A stretch of 36,378 nucleotides of DNA from Rubrivivax sp. (GTDB lineage: Bacteria; Pseudomonadota; Gammaproteobacteria; Burkholderiales; Burkholderiaceae_C): assembly GCA_027487585.1 (NCBI GenBank), contig JAIYDH010000354.1:1-36378 (forward strand). The letters run 5' to 3'. Position numbers and translations under genes: made by a program. Positions 8,772 through 17,516 of the stretch are shown here, piece by piece (positions within the stretch are counted from its first letter, which is position 1; each line of letters opens with the position of its first letter). The notes below the pieces were generated by a model. The model saw only the letters and a program-made list of their open reading frames with translations. It searched no databases and was not told the DNA's origin.

Positions 8772-11180
8772 TCAGAAGCTGTAGGTGGCGAACACACTCA
8801 CGCGCCGCGGCAGGATGGGCCGGCCGACGAAGAACTGACCACCCGTCACCTGGGTGGCACCCAGGCGCGGCGAGCCCTCGGCCAGGCCCTGGCTGTTGGT
8901 GAGGTTGAACACCCCCAGGCCCAGGCGCAGCGACGAGTCGCCGCCCAGCTTCATCTTGTAGCCCGCGGTCAGACGCCACAGGTTGTACGCCGGCAGCACG
9001 GCGCTGTTGGCGTTGTTCGAGAACGCACGGCTCTGGTGGTTGACCGAGAGGCTGGCGTCGAAGCGGCCGTCGTCGTACGTGAGGGCGGCGTTGGCAAAGG
9101 TCTTGGGCTTGCGCTCGAGTTCCTTGCCGCTGAAGACGCCTTCGGTGATCTCGTGGTCCGACAGCGTGAGGTTGGCGCTGACCGTCAGCGCGGGCAGCAG
9201 GCGGTAGCTCATCGCGGCCTCCACACCCGTGGTCTCGGTGGACAACAGCGTCACGACCTCGGCGATGCCGCCGCCGCCGGTGTTCTGGAAGGTGACGCTG
9301 CGGCGGTTCTGCAGCTTGGAGTGGAAGGCCGCCACCGTGCCAGTGAAGCCGCCGGAGGCGTGTTTCACGCCCGCTTCCACCTGGTCGATGATCTCGCCCT
9401 CGTAGGACGCCGGGGTGCCCTGCGCGTTGAAGCCCACCGAGCGCACCTCCGGAAAGAAGAACCCGCGCGAGAAGTTGGCGTACAGGTTGGTGGTCTTGCT
9501 CAGCTTGTACAGGCCACCCAGCGAGGCTGCGGTCTCGGTGGTCGAGACCTCGCCTTCCAGGAAGGTGCCATTGCCGACCACCGCACTGGTCAGCGCAGCC
9601 GACTCGTTGCTGCCACCCTGACTGATGCCGGTGACCGTGGCGGTGCGCTCGCGGCGCAGCGAGGCGTCGATGCGCTCCACCCGCACGCCGGCGTCGAAGG
9701 CCCAGTTCTTGGCCTCGATCTGGTCGGCCAGGTACAGCGCCGTGCGCGTGGCGGTGTGCTTGTTCTGTGTGTAGCCCACCGAGGGGTCGAGCAGGCCGTT
9801 GCGCGTGTAGTTCACGCCGCCGGCCGACAGGTTGACGAGCCGCGGCTGGTTGTTGAACTCAGCCAGGTACATCTGCGTCAGCGTGTTGTCCTCGGCGGTG
9901 GCACGGGCCAGCCAGGTGCCCAGCGTCAGGTTGTGGGTGGCACCGCCCATCTCGACGCGCTTGGTGAGGTTGATCTCGGCGCTGGCGTCCTCGGCCGGGC
10001 GGTCGCGGTTGGTGATGCGGTTGGCGAACAGGCGCGTGCCCGCGGCCAGCGCCTGGCCGTTGTCCACGTAGGTGAAGCTGGCTGGGCCGGCGATGCTGCG
10101 GTTGGTGAGGTACTGCGCCTGCGTCTCGGGCACGTTGACGATGCCGTCGCCGTCGGAGAACAGGTGGAACTGGTGTTTGTATTGGGCGGCCTTGGCCTTG
10201 ACGTTGATGGCCATGTCGCCCGGCAGCTCGTGGTCGAACACCAGTGCGAACGAGCCGCCGCGGGTTGCAACGCCGTCGGCGATCGGCGAGCGGTACGTCA
10301 CGCCGCCGGGCAGCACGCTGGTGAGGCCGGCTGCCTGGCCGGTGTTGGCGGTGTAGACGGTCTGGCCATCGGCGCCTTTCACCCGCTCCAGCGAGCCGCC
10401 ATCGAGCGGGAGGGGCAGGTAGAACTGCGCCTTGTCGTCGATCAGCTGGCCGTAGACCTTGATCGTGCCCTTGTCGAGCTGGTGCACGATGTTGCCGCGC
10501 AGCTGGTAGCCCTCGGTCGGCAGGCCGCTTTTCAGGGGGCCGTTGTCCTTGCGGTAGAAGCCTGAAGCCGCGTAGAAGGTGCGATCGCTCAGCGGGCCGC
10601 CGAAGTACGCGTCGGTGCGCACGCGTCCCATGTCGGCCGCCTCGAGCTGCACGATGCCCTGGTGCTTGCTGCCGCCAGTCTTGCTGATGTAGTTCAGGAT
10701 GCCGGCCACCGAGCCGGGGCCGAACAGGTTCGACACACCGCCGGCCACGAACTCCAGCCGGCGCACACCCAGGTCGTTGCGAACGTACACGTCATAGGCC
10801 GAGGAATTCAGGCCGAAGGTGCTGAGCGCGGGCAGTCCGTCGTACATCAGCGGCGTGAACTGGAACTGGCCCGAAGACGGCAGGCCGCGCACCTGCACGT
10901 TTGAAGCCACCTCGCCGCCGCCGCCCTCGGCCTTGATGCCGGGCACCGTGGCCAGGATGTCGGCCTGGCTGTTGGCGGTCAGCCGCTGCAGCTCTGTGGC
11001 GCCAATGGCCGTGGTCGACAGCGGCGTGGCGAAGCCGGCGCGCAGCGTGGCCGTGCCGGTGACCACGACGGTCTGCTCGCCGCCAGCTTCGGTGCTGGCG
11101 GTTTGGGCCTGCGCGCCGAAGGCGGCCAGCAGGGAGGAAGCCAGCAGCGTGAGGCTGTGGCGCCGGGTGGGCTTGTTCAT
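8772..11180 (-). CDS. TonB-dependent outer-membrane receptor
   Basis: 802 residues, a 22-strand barrel with N-terminal plug that imports a ligand using TonB energy. The signal peptide is residues 1-25 (MNKPTRRHSLTLLAS to GAQAQ). A TonB-box-like segment EQTVVVTGTA follows. The plug has ATVPGIKAEGG, NVQVRGLPSSG and GVSNLFGPGSVAGILNYI, and the last strand ends VSVFATYSF with the terminal phenylalanine needed by the Bam machinery. There is no N-terminal signalling domain of the FecA type, so it should not drive a sigma/anti-sigma cascade. It sits between the glycosidase and the isomerase in the same operon, 49 bases after the former. That position indicates it takes up the same sugar compound rather than a siderophore. 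Confidence 0.93.
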   Translation of the reverse strand: MNKPTRRHSLTLLASSLLAAFGAQAQTASTEAGGEQTVVVTGTATLRAGFATPLSTTAIGATELQRLTANSQADILATVPGIKAEGGGGEVASNVQVRGLPSSGQFQFTPLMYDGLPALSTFGLNSSAYDVYVRNDLGVRRLEFVAGGVSNLFGPGSVAGILNYISKTGGSKHQGIVQLEAADMGRVRTDAYFGGPLSDRTFYAASGFYRKDNGPLKSGLPTEGYQLRGNIVHQLDKGTIKVYGQLIDDKAQFYLPLPLDGGSLERVKGADGQTVYTANTGQAAGLTSVLPGGVTYRSPIADGVATRGGSFALVFDHELPGDMAINVKAKAAQYKHQFHLFSDGDGIVNVPETQAQYLTNRSIAGPASFTYVDNGQALAAGTRLFANRITNRDRPAEDASAEINLTKRVEMGGATHNLTLGTWLARATAEDNTLTQMYLAEFNNQPRLVNLSAGGVNYTRNGLLDPSVGYTQNKHTATRTALYLADQIEAKNWAFDAGVRVERIDASLRRERTATVTGISQGGSNESAALTSAVVGNGTFLEGEVSTTETAASLGGLYKLSKTTNLYANFSRGFFFPEVRSVGFNAQGTPASYEGEIIDQVEAGVKHASGGFTGTVAAFHSKLQNRRSVTFQNTGGGGIAEVVTLLSTETTGVEAAMSYRLLPALTVSANLTLSDHEITEGVFSGKELERKPKTFANAALTYDDGRFDASLSVNHQSRAFSNNANSAVLPAYNLWRLTAGYKMKLGGDSSLRLGLGVFNLTNSQGLAEGSPRLGATQVTGGQFFVGRPILPRRVSVFATYSF

Positions 11181-11229
11181 GGTGCGGTGTCTCCGTTGTG
11201 GGTGATGAAGGCGCGGGGAACGGGTGTCG

Positions 11230-12513
11230 TCAGGCCGCCTCGGCGGCGATCCAGTGCAGATAGGTGGCAGCGGTCCAGCTGAAGTCCTTGCCGCCGAGGC
11301 CGCTGCCCGTCTCGGGGTGGAAGTACTCGTGAAAGCCGGACTGCTCGAACAGTTGCGCGCTGCTGGCGCGGATGCGGTCGTGCAGGTCGGTGTGCCCGCA
11401 CTCGGCCAGGCCGCGCGCGATGAGCAGGTTCATGTGCTGCCACACTGGCCCGCGCCAGTAGCGCGGTGCGTCGTAGGCCGCCGAGGCCAGGCGCGTGGAG
11501 GCCACGCCGTGGAGGGTCTGCGCCAGGGCGTTGCGCACCGCTGGCGCGATGTCGAGATCGAAGCCGGCATAGGCGGCCAACAGGCCGGCGCTGGTGGGTT
11601 CGTCCAGCAGCGCACCCGTGAGCAGGTCGCGCGAGACCGGCTGCTGCCAGCGCTGCGACCACAGCGCGCGCACGGCGCCCTGCGTGCGTGCCACCTGCGC
11701 CGCCATCTCGCCGGCCAGGGCCTCGTCGCCCAGGCGCAGGGCGAGCTCGACGAGGTCGCGGCTGGCACGCTGCAGGATGCACACGATGCCGACGTCATTG
11801 ACCTGGAAGCGGCCTTCGCGCGCCATGCGCACGGGATCGAATCCGGCTTCGCGGTTGGCGTCCATCAGGTAGACCACGCGGTCGTAGAAGGCCTTGGGCG
11901 GGCGCATGGAGGCGTCCACGTGGTCCAGGTCGCGGCGGCGGTAGGCGCGCGAGGTGGCGGGCACGGCGGCCAGGGGCGCATCCCAGGCCGGCGAGTTGTC
12001 CATGCCGGTCTCCCAGGGGTGCAGCACGCGCACCAGGCCGCTGCCCTCGGGATCGCGCGTGCGGTACCACCAGCGGTGGTGTGCGGCCAGGCGCGGCAGC
12101 AGGCGGCGCACGGCGGCCTCCGCGGCGCCTTGGTCCTGTGCGCGCTCCAGCATCCAGCGCACCATGGTGGCGTGCAGCGGGGGCTGGCTGATGCTGCTGG
12201 TGCGCAGGCGCAAGGCCTGCGTGCCCCACTCGTCGGGGCCGGGGAAGTAGCTGTCGGCGTCCTGGTGGAAGGTGATGTGGCCCAGCAGGCCGGCGCTGCC
12301 GCCGCCGTAGTCCTGCTCGGTCCACATGCCCGAGAACAGGGTCTCGATCTCCTGCCAGGCGCGCGGTTCGTCGAACGTCATCCAGCCCAAGGCGCAGACG
12401 CTGGCGTCCCAGTTCCACTGGAACGGGTACAGCCCCGCGGTGGGGATCGTGTAGCCGCCGCGGTCGTTGGCGCGCAGCACCTGTCGCGCCCGTTCGGCAA
12501 GGGCATGGCTCAT
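11230..12513 (-). CDS. GH63-type (MGH1-like) glycosidase, probable mannosylglycerate/glucosylglycerate hydrolase
   Basis: 427 residues without signal peptide, so cytoplasmic. Motifs are those of short GH63 enzymes: GLYPFQWNWDASVCALGW (27-44), HPWETGMDNSPAWD (165-178) with D172 as likely general acid, RYWRGPVWQHMN (351-362), and FHEYFHPETGSGLGGKDFSW (394-413) with E396 as likely general base. Eukaryotic GH63 glucosidases and E. coli YgjK are far longer. This length matches the bacterial mannosylglycerate and glucosylglycerate hydrolases, which release glycerate plus the hexose. The ATG overlaps the ABC ATPase stop as ATGA, so hydrolysis is tied to import. The nearby mannose isomerase-like gene favours mannosylglycerate. 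Another small alpha-glycoside cannot be excluded. Confidence 0.82.
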   Translation of the reverse strand: MSHALAERARQVLRANDRGGYTIPTAGLYPFQWNWDASVCALGWMTFDEPRAWQEIETLFSGMWTEQDYGGGSAGLLGHITFHQDADSYFPGPDEWGTQALRLRTSSISQPPLHATMVRWMLERAQDQGAAEAAVRRLLPRLAAHHRWWYRTRDPEGSGLVRVLHPWETGMDNSPAWDAPLAAVPATSRAYRRRDLDHVDASMRPPKAFYDRVVYLMDANREAGFDPVRMAREGRFQVNDVGIVCILQRASRDLVELALRLGDEALAGEMAAQVARTQGAVRALWSQRWQQPVSRDLLTGALLDEPTSAGLLAAYAGFDLDIAPAVRNALAQTLHGVASTRLASAAYDAPRYWRGPVWQHMNLLIARGLAECGHTDLHDRIRASSAQLFEQSGFHEYFHPETGSGLGGKDFSWTAATYLHWIAAEAA

Positions 12514-13523
12514 GGGCAGAGGTTTCCTTCAGGGTCGTACCAGCGCGCGGCGCCGGGCGCGGCCAGCAGCCGCAGGGTCTGGCCGGTGGTGATGGCCGGC
12601 AGCGCCGGCAGGCTCACCCGCAGCAAGTCGTCACCCACGCGCGCCGTCAGCTGCTGCGAGGCGCCGAGCATCTCCACCACACGCGCCTGCAGCACGAGGC
12701 CGCCTTCGGGCACCGGCCGCAGGTCTTCGGGGCGGATGCCCAGGATCAGCCCGGCACGCGGCTCGCATCCCAGCGCGGCCTGGGCTTCGGGGTTGGCGAT
12801 GAAGTTCATCGGCGGGTTGCCGATGAAGCTGCCCACGAAGCGCGTGGCCGGCATGCGGTACACCTGCTCGGGCACGTCGAACTGCACGATGCGGCCGCCG
12901 TGCATCACGGCGATGCGGTCGGCCATGCCCAGCGCCTCGGTCTGGTCGTGCGTGACGTAGATGGTGGTGGTGCCCAGCTCGCGCAGCAGGCCCTTGAGTT
13001 CGCTGCGCATCTCCAGTCGCAGCAGCGCGTCGAGGTTGGACAGCGGCTCGTCCATCAGCAGCACGTCGGGCTGCACGGCCAGGGCCCGCGCCACCGCCAC
13101 GCGCTGGCGCTGGCCGCCCGATAGCTGCCCGGCATAGCGCTCCAGCAGCGGTTCGATGTGCATCAGCGCCGCGGCGCGGCGCACCTGTTCCTGCAGTTGC
13201 GCCGGCGGGGTCTTGCGCATGCGCAATCCGAAGCCGATGTTCTCGCCGATGGTCATGTGCGGGAACACGGCGTAGTTCTGGAAGACCATGGCAATGTTGC
13301 GGTGCCGTGGCGCCAGCCCCTTCATCGAGCGGCCGCCGATCAGCACCTCGCCCTCGGTCTCGGTCTCCAGGCCAGCGACGATGCGCATCAGCGTGGTCTT
13401 GCCGCAGCCCGAAGGCCCCAGCAACACGCAGAACTCCTGGTCGCGCACCTCCAGGTCGATGGCCTTCAGGGCCTCGTGTCCCTTGAAAGCCTTGCGCACG
13501 CCGCGGATGGATATCGAGCTCAT
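12510..13523 (-). CDS. ABC sugar importer ATPase (MalK/UgpC-like)
   Basis: 337 residues. The nucleotide-binding domain carries Walker A GPSGCGKTTL, the Q-loop FQNYAVFPHMT, the ABC signature LSGGQRQRVAVARAL, Walker B DVLLMDEPLSNLD and the H-loop YVTHDQTEA. A C-terminal regulatory OB/TOBE region (from about residue 235, with LGIRPEDLRP) is typical of carbohydrate importers of the MalK group. It energises the two permeases encoded just upstream. The ATG overlaps the permease stop and its own stop overlaps the glycosidase start, both as ATGA. The same frame is open further upstream inside the permease gene, but MSSISIRGV at 13523 is the conserved N-terminus. Confidence 0.95.
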   Translation of the reverse strand: MSSISIRGVRKAFKGHEALKAIDLEVRDQEFCVLLGPSGCGKTTLMRIVAGLETETEGEVLIGGRSMKGLAPRHRNIAMVFQNYAVFPHMTIGENIGFGLRMRKTPPAQLQEQVRRAAALMHIEPLLERYAGQLSGGQRQRVAVARALAVQPDVLLMDEPLSNLDALLRLEMRSELKGLLRELGTTTIYVTHDQTEALGMADRIAVMHGGRIVQFDVPEQVYRMPATRFVGSFIGNPPMNFIANPEAQAALGCEPRAGLILGIRPEDLRPVPEGGLVLQARVVEMLGASQQLTARVGDDLLRVSLPALPAITTGQTLRLLAAPGAARWYDPEGNLCP

Positions 13524-14323
13524 CGGTTGGCGATGCCCCACATGCTGAAGAGGTACTTCCTGACCGCGAAGATGAACACCAGCGAAGGCAGGATCAGGAA
13601 GAAGCCACCGGCAAAGCGGAAGTGCAGCGGGCTCTCTTCCAGGCTGGCGAAGAGGTAGGCGGTGAGCGTTCGCTGCTTGAGGGTGAGCACGCTGGCGGCG
13701 AAGACCTCGTTCCACGACACCACGAAGCTGAAGACCATGGCCGCGGCCAGCCCCGGCAACGCCAGCGGCGCCACGATGCGCAGGAAGCCCTGCAGCCGGC
13801 CGCAGCCCAGGGTCCACGCGGCTTCTTCCAGTTCGCGCGGGATGGCCATGAACAACGACGACGACACCAGGATGGCGAACGGCAGCGCCAGCGCCGTGTG
13901 CACCAGCGCCACGCCCAGGTGCGTGTCGTACAGCCCCACCGCGATGAAGCGCGTCACCAGCGGCAGCGCCAGGATGGCCAGCGGAAAGGCGCGTGTCATC
14001 ACGATGAGCACGCGGTACAGGTCCTGCCCCTTGAAGTCGAAGCGCGCCAGCGCGTAGCCGGCCGGCGCACCCAGGCCCACCGACAGCACCATGGTCAGCA
14101 GCGCCACGATCACGCTGTTGAGCACGGCCTGCCACACCCCGGTGAAGCCCACGAAGAAGCTCAGCGTCTCCAGTGAGAACGCACCTGGCAGCAAGGACTT
14201 GGGCCAGGCGCTGGCGGCGTCGGGCGGGCCCAGCGCGCTCAGGCCGATGAGGTACACCGGCACCAGCCAGCACACCGACACCAGCAGCGCCATGCCGAAC
14301 AGGAAGCGCCCGGTCTGCTTCAT
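13520..14323 (-). CDS. ABC sugar importer permease, MalG-type
   Basis: 267 residues, six predicted membrane helices starting with FLFGMALLVSVCWLVPVYLI. The cytoplasmic EAA loop that docks on the ATPase is visible as ELEEAAWTLGCGRLQGFLRIVAPLALPG. The MalG-type order (short N-terminus, C-terminal IFAVRKYLF) makes it the second permease of a carbohydrate uptake 1 (CUT1) system. The start at 14323 overlaps the first permease stop as ATGA. Residues before it in the same frame are GC-rich low-complexity translation and are not part of the protein. Confidence 0.93.
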   Translation of the reverse strand: MKQTGRFLFGMALLVSVCWLVPVYLIGLSALGPPDAASAWPKSLLPGAFSLETLSFFVGFTGVWQAVLNSVIVALLTMVLSVGLGAPAGYALARFDFKGQDLYRVLIVMTRAFPLAILALPLVTRFIAVGLYDTHLGVALVHTALALPFAILVSSSLFMAIPRELEEAAWTLGCGRLQGFLRIVAPLALPGLAAAMVFSFVVSWNEVFAASVLTLKQRTLTAYLFASLEESPLHFRFAGGFFLILPSLVFIFAVRKYLFSMWGIANR

Positions 14324-15168
14324 GCCAGGGCCTCGCGGTTGACGCGCAGCAGGCGCAGGATCACCAGCGTGGAGCCGATCGACAGGCCCAGGATCAGCAG
14401 CGCATAGGCGGCGGCCACGTGGTTGTTCTGGTACGCGCCCTGCCAGTTGTAGGCCTCGCCCACCAGCACCGGGAAGTCGCGACCGGCCAGCGCGTAGACG
14501 ACCGCGAAGACCTCGAAGGCCAGCACCGTGCGCAGGATCAGCGCCGACTGCAGGCTGGGCCGCAGCAGCGGCAGCGTCACCTTCGTGAAGCGCGCCCACG
14601 GCCTGGCGCCGAAGACCTCGGCCGCCTCGTGGTACTCCTTCGGGATGGCCTGCACCCCGGCCAGCAGGATGACCAGCACGATGGCCGTGGCGCGCCAGAT
14701 CTCGGCCACCACCACGCAGACGAACAGGGCGAGCGGGTTTTCATAGCTCAGCCAGCTCACCGGCCCGCTCACGAGGCCCAGGCCCTCCAGCAGGGTGTTG
14801 AAGTAGCCGCGGTCGGTGAAGATGGCCAGCCACGCCACGCCCGCGGCCAGGTCGCTCACGCCCAGCGGAATGGTCCAGATGTAGAGGAAGGCCATGCGGC
14901 CGCGCTCGAGCTTTTGCAGCATCAGCGCCATGCCCAGTGCCATCACCACCTGCAGCGGCACCACCACCGCCACCAGCAGCAGCGTGTTGCGCAGCGAGAC
15001 GCCGAAGTTCAGGTCGCCCACCATGCGCGCGAGGTACTTGGTGGTGAACTCGCCGTGCTCGGTGCGGAAGGCCAGCAGCGCCGTCTCGGCCAGCGGCCAG
15101 ATGAACAGCAACAGCAGGAAGACCACGCTGGGCGCGATCAACAGGTAGGGCAGGCGCGACGAGTTCAT
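14320..15168 (-). CDS. ABC sugar importer permease, MalF-type
   Basis: 282 residues with six membrane helices, the first being YLLIAPSVVFLLLLFIWPL. The EAA loop reads EYHEAAEVFGARPWARFTKVTLP. It forms a heterodimeric channel with the next permease. Its ATG is nine bases after the stop of the substrate-binding protein gene. It is the first of the three tightly overlapping transport genes. The family (binding-protein-dependent CUT1 permeases) is clear, the sugar is not. Confidence 0.93.
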   Translation of the reverse strand: MNSSRLPYLLIAPSVVFLLLLFIWPLAETALLAFRTEHGEFTTKYLARMVGDLNFGVSLRNTLLLVAVVVPLQVVMALGMALMLQKLERGRMAFLYIWTIPLGVSDLAAGVAWLAIFTDRGYFNTLLEGLGLVSGPVSWLSYENPLALFVCVVVAEIWRATAIVLVILLAGVQAIPKEYHEAAEVFGARPWARFTKVTLPLLRPSLQSALILRTVLAFEVFAVVYALAGRDFPVLVGEAYNWQGAYQNNHVAAAYALLILGLSIGSTLVILRLLRVNREALA

Positions 15169-15177
15169 GGCACCCGC

Positions 15178-16455
15178 TCACTGCACCCGGCAGGGCTGGT
15201 TGCCGCTGGGCGCGTCGGGTGCCCAGCAGGGCACGCGCGCGTCTTCGAGCAGGTCGTTGAGCCAGCGGGCTTCTTCGTTCAGCACGCGGCGGATGTCCTC
15301 GCCACGCAGCACGATGCGCGTGAAGGCGTCGACGTAGATCTTGTTGAACTCGCCGTTCTTGCGGCCCAGCTGCACCGGCAGGCGTGAGGCGATGCCGTCG
15401 GGCGCGTTGAGCGTGGCCGCCATGCCGGCCGAGGCCAGCTGCACGCCGGCCGGCAGGCCCGAGAGATCGGTCTTGACCACCGGGAAGAAGCTGAACAGCG
15501 CCAGCAGCCGGGCCTGAGTGGCCGGCTGCGTGAGCAGATCGATCACCCGCTCGGCGGCGGCCCGGTCGGGCGCGTTGCGCGGGATGGCCAGGCCCACCAG
15601 CACCGGCATGAAGCCGCGCCCCTTGGCGCCCGACGGTGCAGGGAAGGCGACGAACTCGTCGGGCCGGGCCAGCAGCGCCGGCAGCATGCGCGCGGTGTGA
15701 TCGAAGGCGATCCACACCTCGCCGCTCTTCAGCGGCTCTTCCATGAAGGCGTAGTTGGTGGAGCGCGGGTGCACGTAGGGCCACAGGGCGCGCAGCTGGG
15801 CCCAGCCGGCCTCGGCCTCGGGGCTGCGGAAGCTGCGCACCACGCCACCGGTGTGGCTGGGGTAGAAGCTGGCCTGGAAGAAGCGCCACCACAGGCCTTT
15901 GGGCCCGGCTGGAAAACCCAGTTTGCGCTCGCCCGTGGCGGCGTGGATCGCGCGCGCCCACTCCAGCAGCTGCGGATAGGTCAGCGCCTGAAGGTTCGCG
16001 CCCCGCGGCAGGTAGGGCAGTGCACGGCGGTGTGCAACCATCTGGAAGGTGTTGGTCAGCACGGGCACGAAGCGCTGCCGCGTGCCGCCCATGCGCCCCA
16101 GTTCCAGCGCGGTGGGGTCGAACTGGCGCGTGGTGGAGAGCCGCGCCACGAGCTCGTCCAGGTCCTGCAGGCCTCCTTCCTGGTCGATCGGGGCGAGTTC
16201 GCCGTCCAGTGCCATCAGCACGCTCACCTGGCCGCGCGCGGCGCCCAGCTCGGCGCGCATGCGCGTGAGCACGGTGTTGCCGTCTTCGGGCAGGAACACC
16301 ACGTCGGGCAGGGCGTTGAGCACCTGCTTGCGCATCTTCTCGGCCTCGGCCACGGGCCGCATCTGCGTGGAGACGATGGTGGTCTGTGCCCACACAGGCA
16401 GGGCCCAGCAGGCCAGCGCGCAGGCGAGGCCCAGGCAGAGGGTGGCGGTGTTCAC
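15178..16455 (-). CDS. ABC sugar importer periplasmic substrate-binding protein
   Basis: 425 residues. Signal peptide of about 23 residues (MNTATLCLGLACALACWALPVWA, cleaved before QTT), no lipobox. The mature part shows the extracellular solute-binding family 1 layout: an N-terminal lobe with VVFLPEDGNTVLTRMRAEL, a hinge region with VLTNTFQMVAHRRAL, GEVWIAFDHTARM, and a C-terminal lobe with a run of helices. It delivers the ligand to the MalF/MalG-type permeases encoded next. The C-terminus carries two cysteines (VPCWAPD and QPCRVQ) that could form a disulfide. Its start overlaps the LacI regulator stop as ATGA, so the regulator and transporter are on one transcript. Confidence 0.9.
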   Translation of the reverse strand: MNTATLCLGLACALACWALPVWAQTTIVSTQMRPVAEAEKMRKQVLNALPDVVFLPEDGNTVLTRMRAELGAARGQVSVLMALDGELAPIDQEGGLQDLDELVARLSTTRQFDPTALELGRMGGTRQRFVPVLTNTFQMVAHRRALPYLPRGANLQALTYPQLLEWARAIHAATGERKLGFPAGPKGLWWRFFQASFYPSHTGGVVRSFRSPEAEAGWAQLRALWPYVHPRSTNYAFMEEPLKSGEVWIAFDHTARMLPALLARPDEFVAFPAPSGAKGRGFMPVLVGLAIPRNAPDRAAAERVIDLLTQPATQARLLALFSFFPVVKTDLSGLPAGVQLASAGMAATLNAPDGIASRLPVQLGRKNGEFNKIYVDAFTRIVLRGEDIRRVLNEEARWLNDLLEDARVPCWAPDAPSGNQPCRVQ

Positions 16456-17471
16456 GGCGGCGGTGAGATGGACGTCCGCTCGATCAGGCGCACCGGTTCC
16501 AGCTCGTGCAGAACGGCTGTGTCCTCGCCGGCGATGCGGCGCAGCAGCAGGTCGGCCAGGTGGCCGCCGCTTTCGAAGACCTGGTGGTCCACGGTGGTTA
16601 ACGGTGGATCGGCGAACTCCGCCGACTCGGAGTTGCCATAGCCCGTGAGCGACACGTCCTTGCCCACGCGCAGGCCGCTCTGCCGGCAGGCCATGGCCGC
16701 ACCCAGGGCCAGCACGTCGTTGGCGCAGACGATGGCCGTGGGGCGCTGCAGGCGGTCAGCCGGGTTGAGCAGGTCGATGGCCACCGCCTGCGCGGCGGCC
16801 GCGGTGAGTTCGCTGTGCACCACCGGGCACTGCACGGGGTCCAGGCCGGCGGCCGAGAGGCCCTGCTCGAAGCCCCGGCGGCGCAGCAGCGCGAAGGTCA
16901 GCTCGCCCGGGCCGTTGATCATGGCGATGCGCCGGTGGCCCAGCGACACCAGGCGCCCCACGGCCAGCCGCATGGCGCGTTCGTTGTCCGTGTCCACCCA
17001 GGCGTGCGGCTCGTTGTGCAGCGTGCGCCCGTGGGTGACGAACGGGATGCCGTGTGCCTGCAGCAGGGCCACGCGCGCGTCGCGCGGGCGGGTGCGGGTC
17101 AGGATCAGCCCGTCGATCACGCCAGCGTCCAGCAAGCGCTGCAGACCGGGCAGCTCGGCATCGTCGCCGGGCAGCGCCATCGACAGCAGGTAGTAGCCGC
17201 TGGCCTCGAGCCGGCTGGTGACCCCATGCATCATCTGCGCGAAGCTGTTGTCGAAGCGGCTGGAGCCGAGCACGGGTGACACCAGCGCCACGGCGCCGGT
17301 GCGACCCGTGGCCAGCCGGTGCGCCACCGGGTGGGGCCGATAGCCGATGGCCCGTGCCGCTTGCTCCACCCGCTCCCGGGTGGCGGCGTTGACGTCGGAG
17401 TACCCGTTCAGGGCCCGAGACACGGTGGATACCGACAAACCCAAGGACTGCGCCAACTTGCGAATCGACAT
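16452..17471 (-). CDS. LacI-family transcriptional regulator
   Basis: 339 residues. The helix-turn-helix and hinge are at residues 1-60: SIRKLAQSLGLSVSTVSRAL, then NAATRERVEQAARAIGYRPH and the hinge AHRLATG. The remainder is the periplasmic-binding-protein-like sensor domain with LTGYGNSESAEFADPPLTTV near the end. It would bind the operon's sugar or a breakdown product and release DNA. It is the first gene of the operon it probably controls. A perfect LacI-type palindrome lies 13 bases upstream of this start, with a second, weaker one 32 bases further. I chose ATG 17471 because MSIRKLAQ is the normal N-terminus. An in-frame TTG at 17486 would place the first codon inside the palindrome. Confidence 0.95.
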   Translation of the reverse strand: MSIRKLAQSLGLSVSTVSRALNGYSDVNAATRERVEQAARAIGYRPHPVAHRLATGRTGAVALVSPVLGSSRFDNSFAQMMHGVTSRLEASGYYLLSMALPGDDAELPGLQRLLDAGVIDGLILTRTRPRDARVALLQAHGIPFVTHGRTLHNEPHAWVDTDNERAMRLAVGRLVSLGHRRIAMINGPGELTFALLRRRGFEQGLSAAGLDPVQCPVVHSELTAAAAQAVAIDLLNPADRLQRPTAIVCANDVLALGAAMACRQSGLRVGKDVSLTGYGNSESAEFADPPLTTVDHQVFESGGHLADLLLRRIAGEDTAVLHELEPVRLIERTSISPPP

Positions 17472-17483
17472 GTCAATATCGAG

Positions 17484-17497
17484 CAAAACCGGTTTTG
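17484..17497. promoter_or_regulatory. LacI-family operator (perfect palindrome)
   Basis: CAAAACCGGTTTTG is a perfect 14-base palindrome centred on CG, the form expected for LacI-family operators. It lies 13 bases upstream of the regulator ATG, in position to block transcription of the whole nine-gene operon. Confidence 0.72.
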
Positions 17498-17516
17498 ATG
17501 AGGAATTCTGAGAATC

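Noticed and set aside
8772..11180. TonB receptor as a siderophore receptor
   Set aside because: It lies within a sugar operon between glycosidase and isomerase genes and has no FecA-type signalling domain or iron-regulated context.
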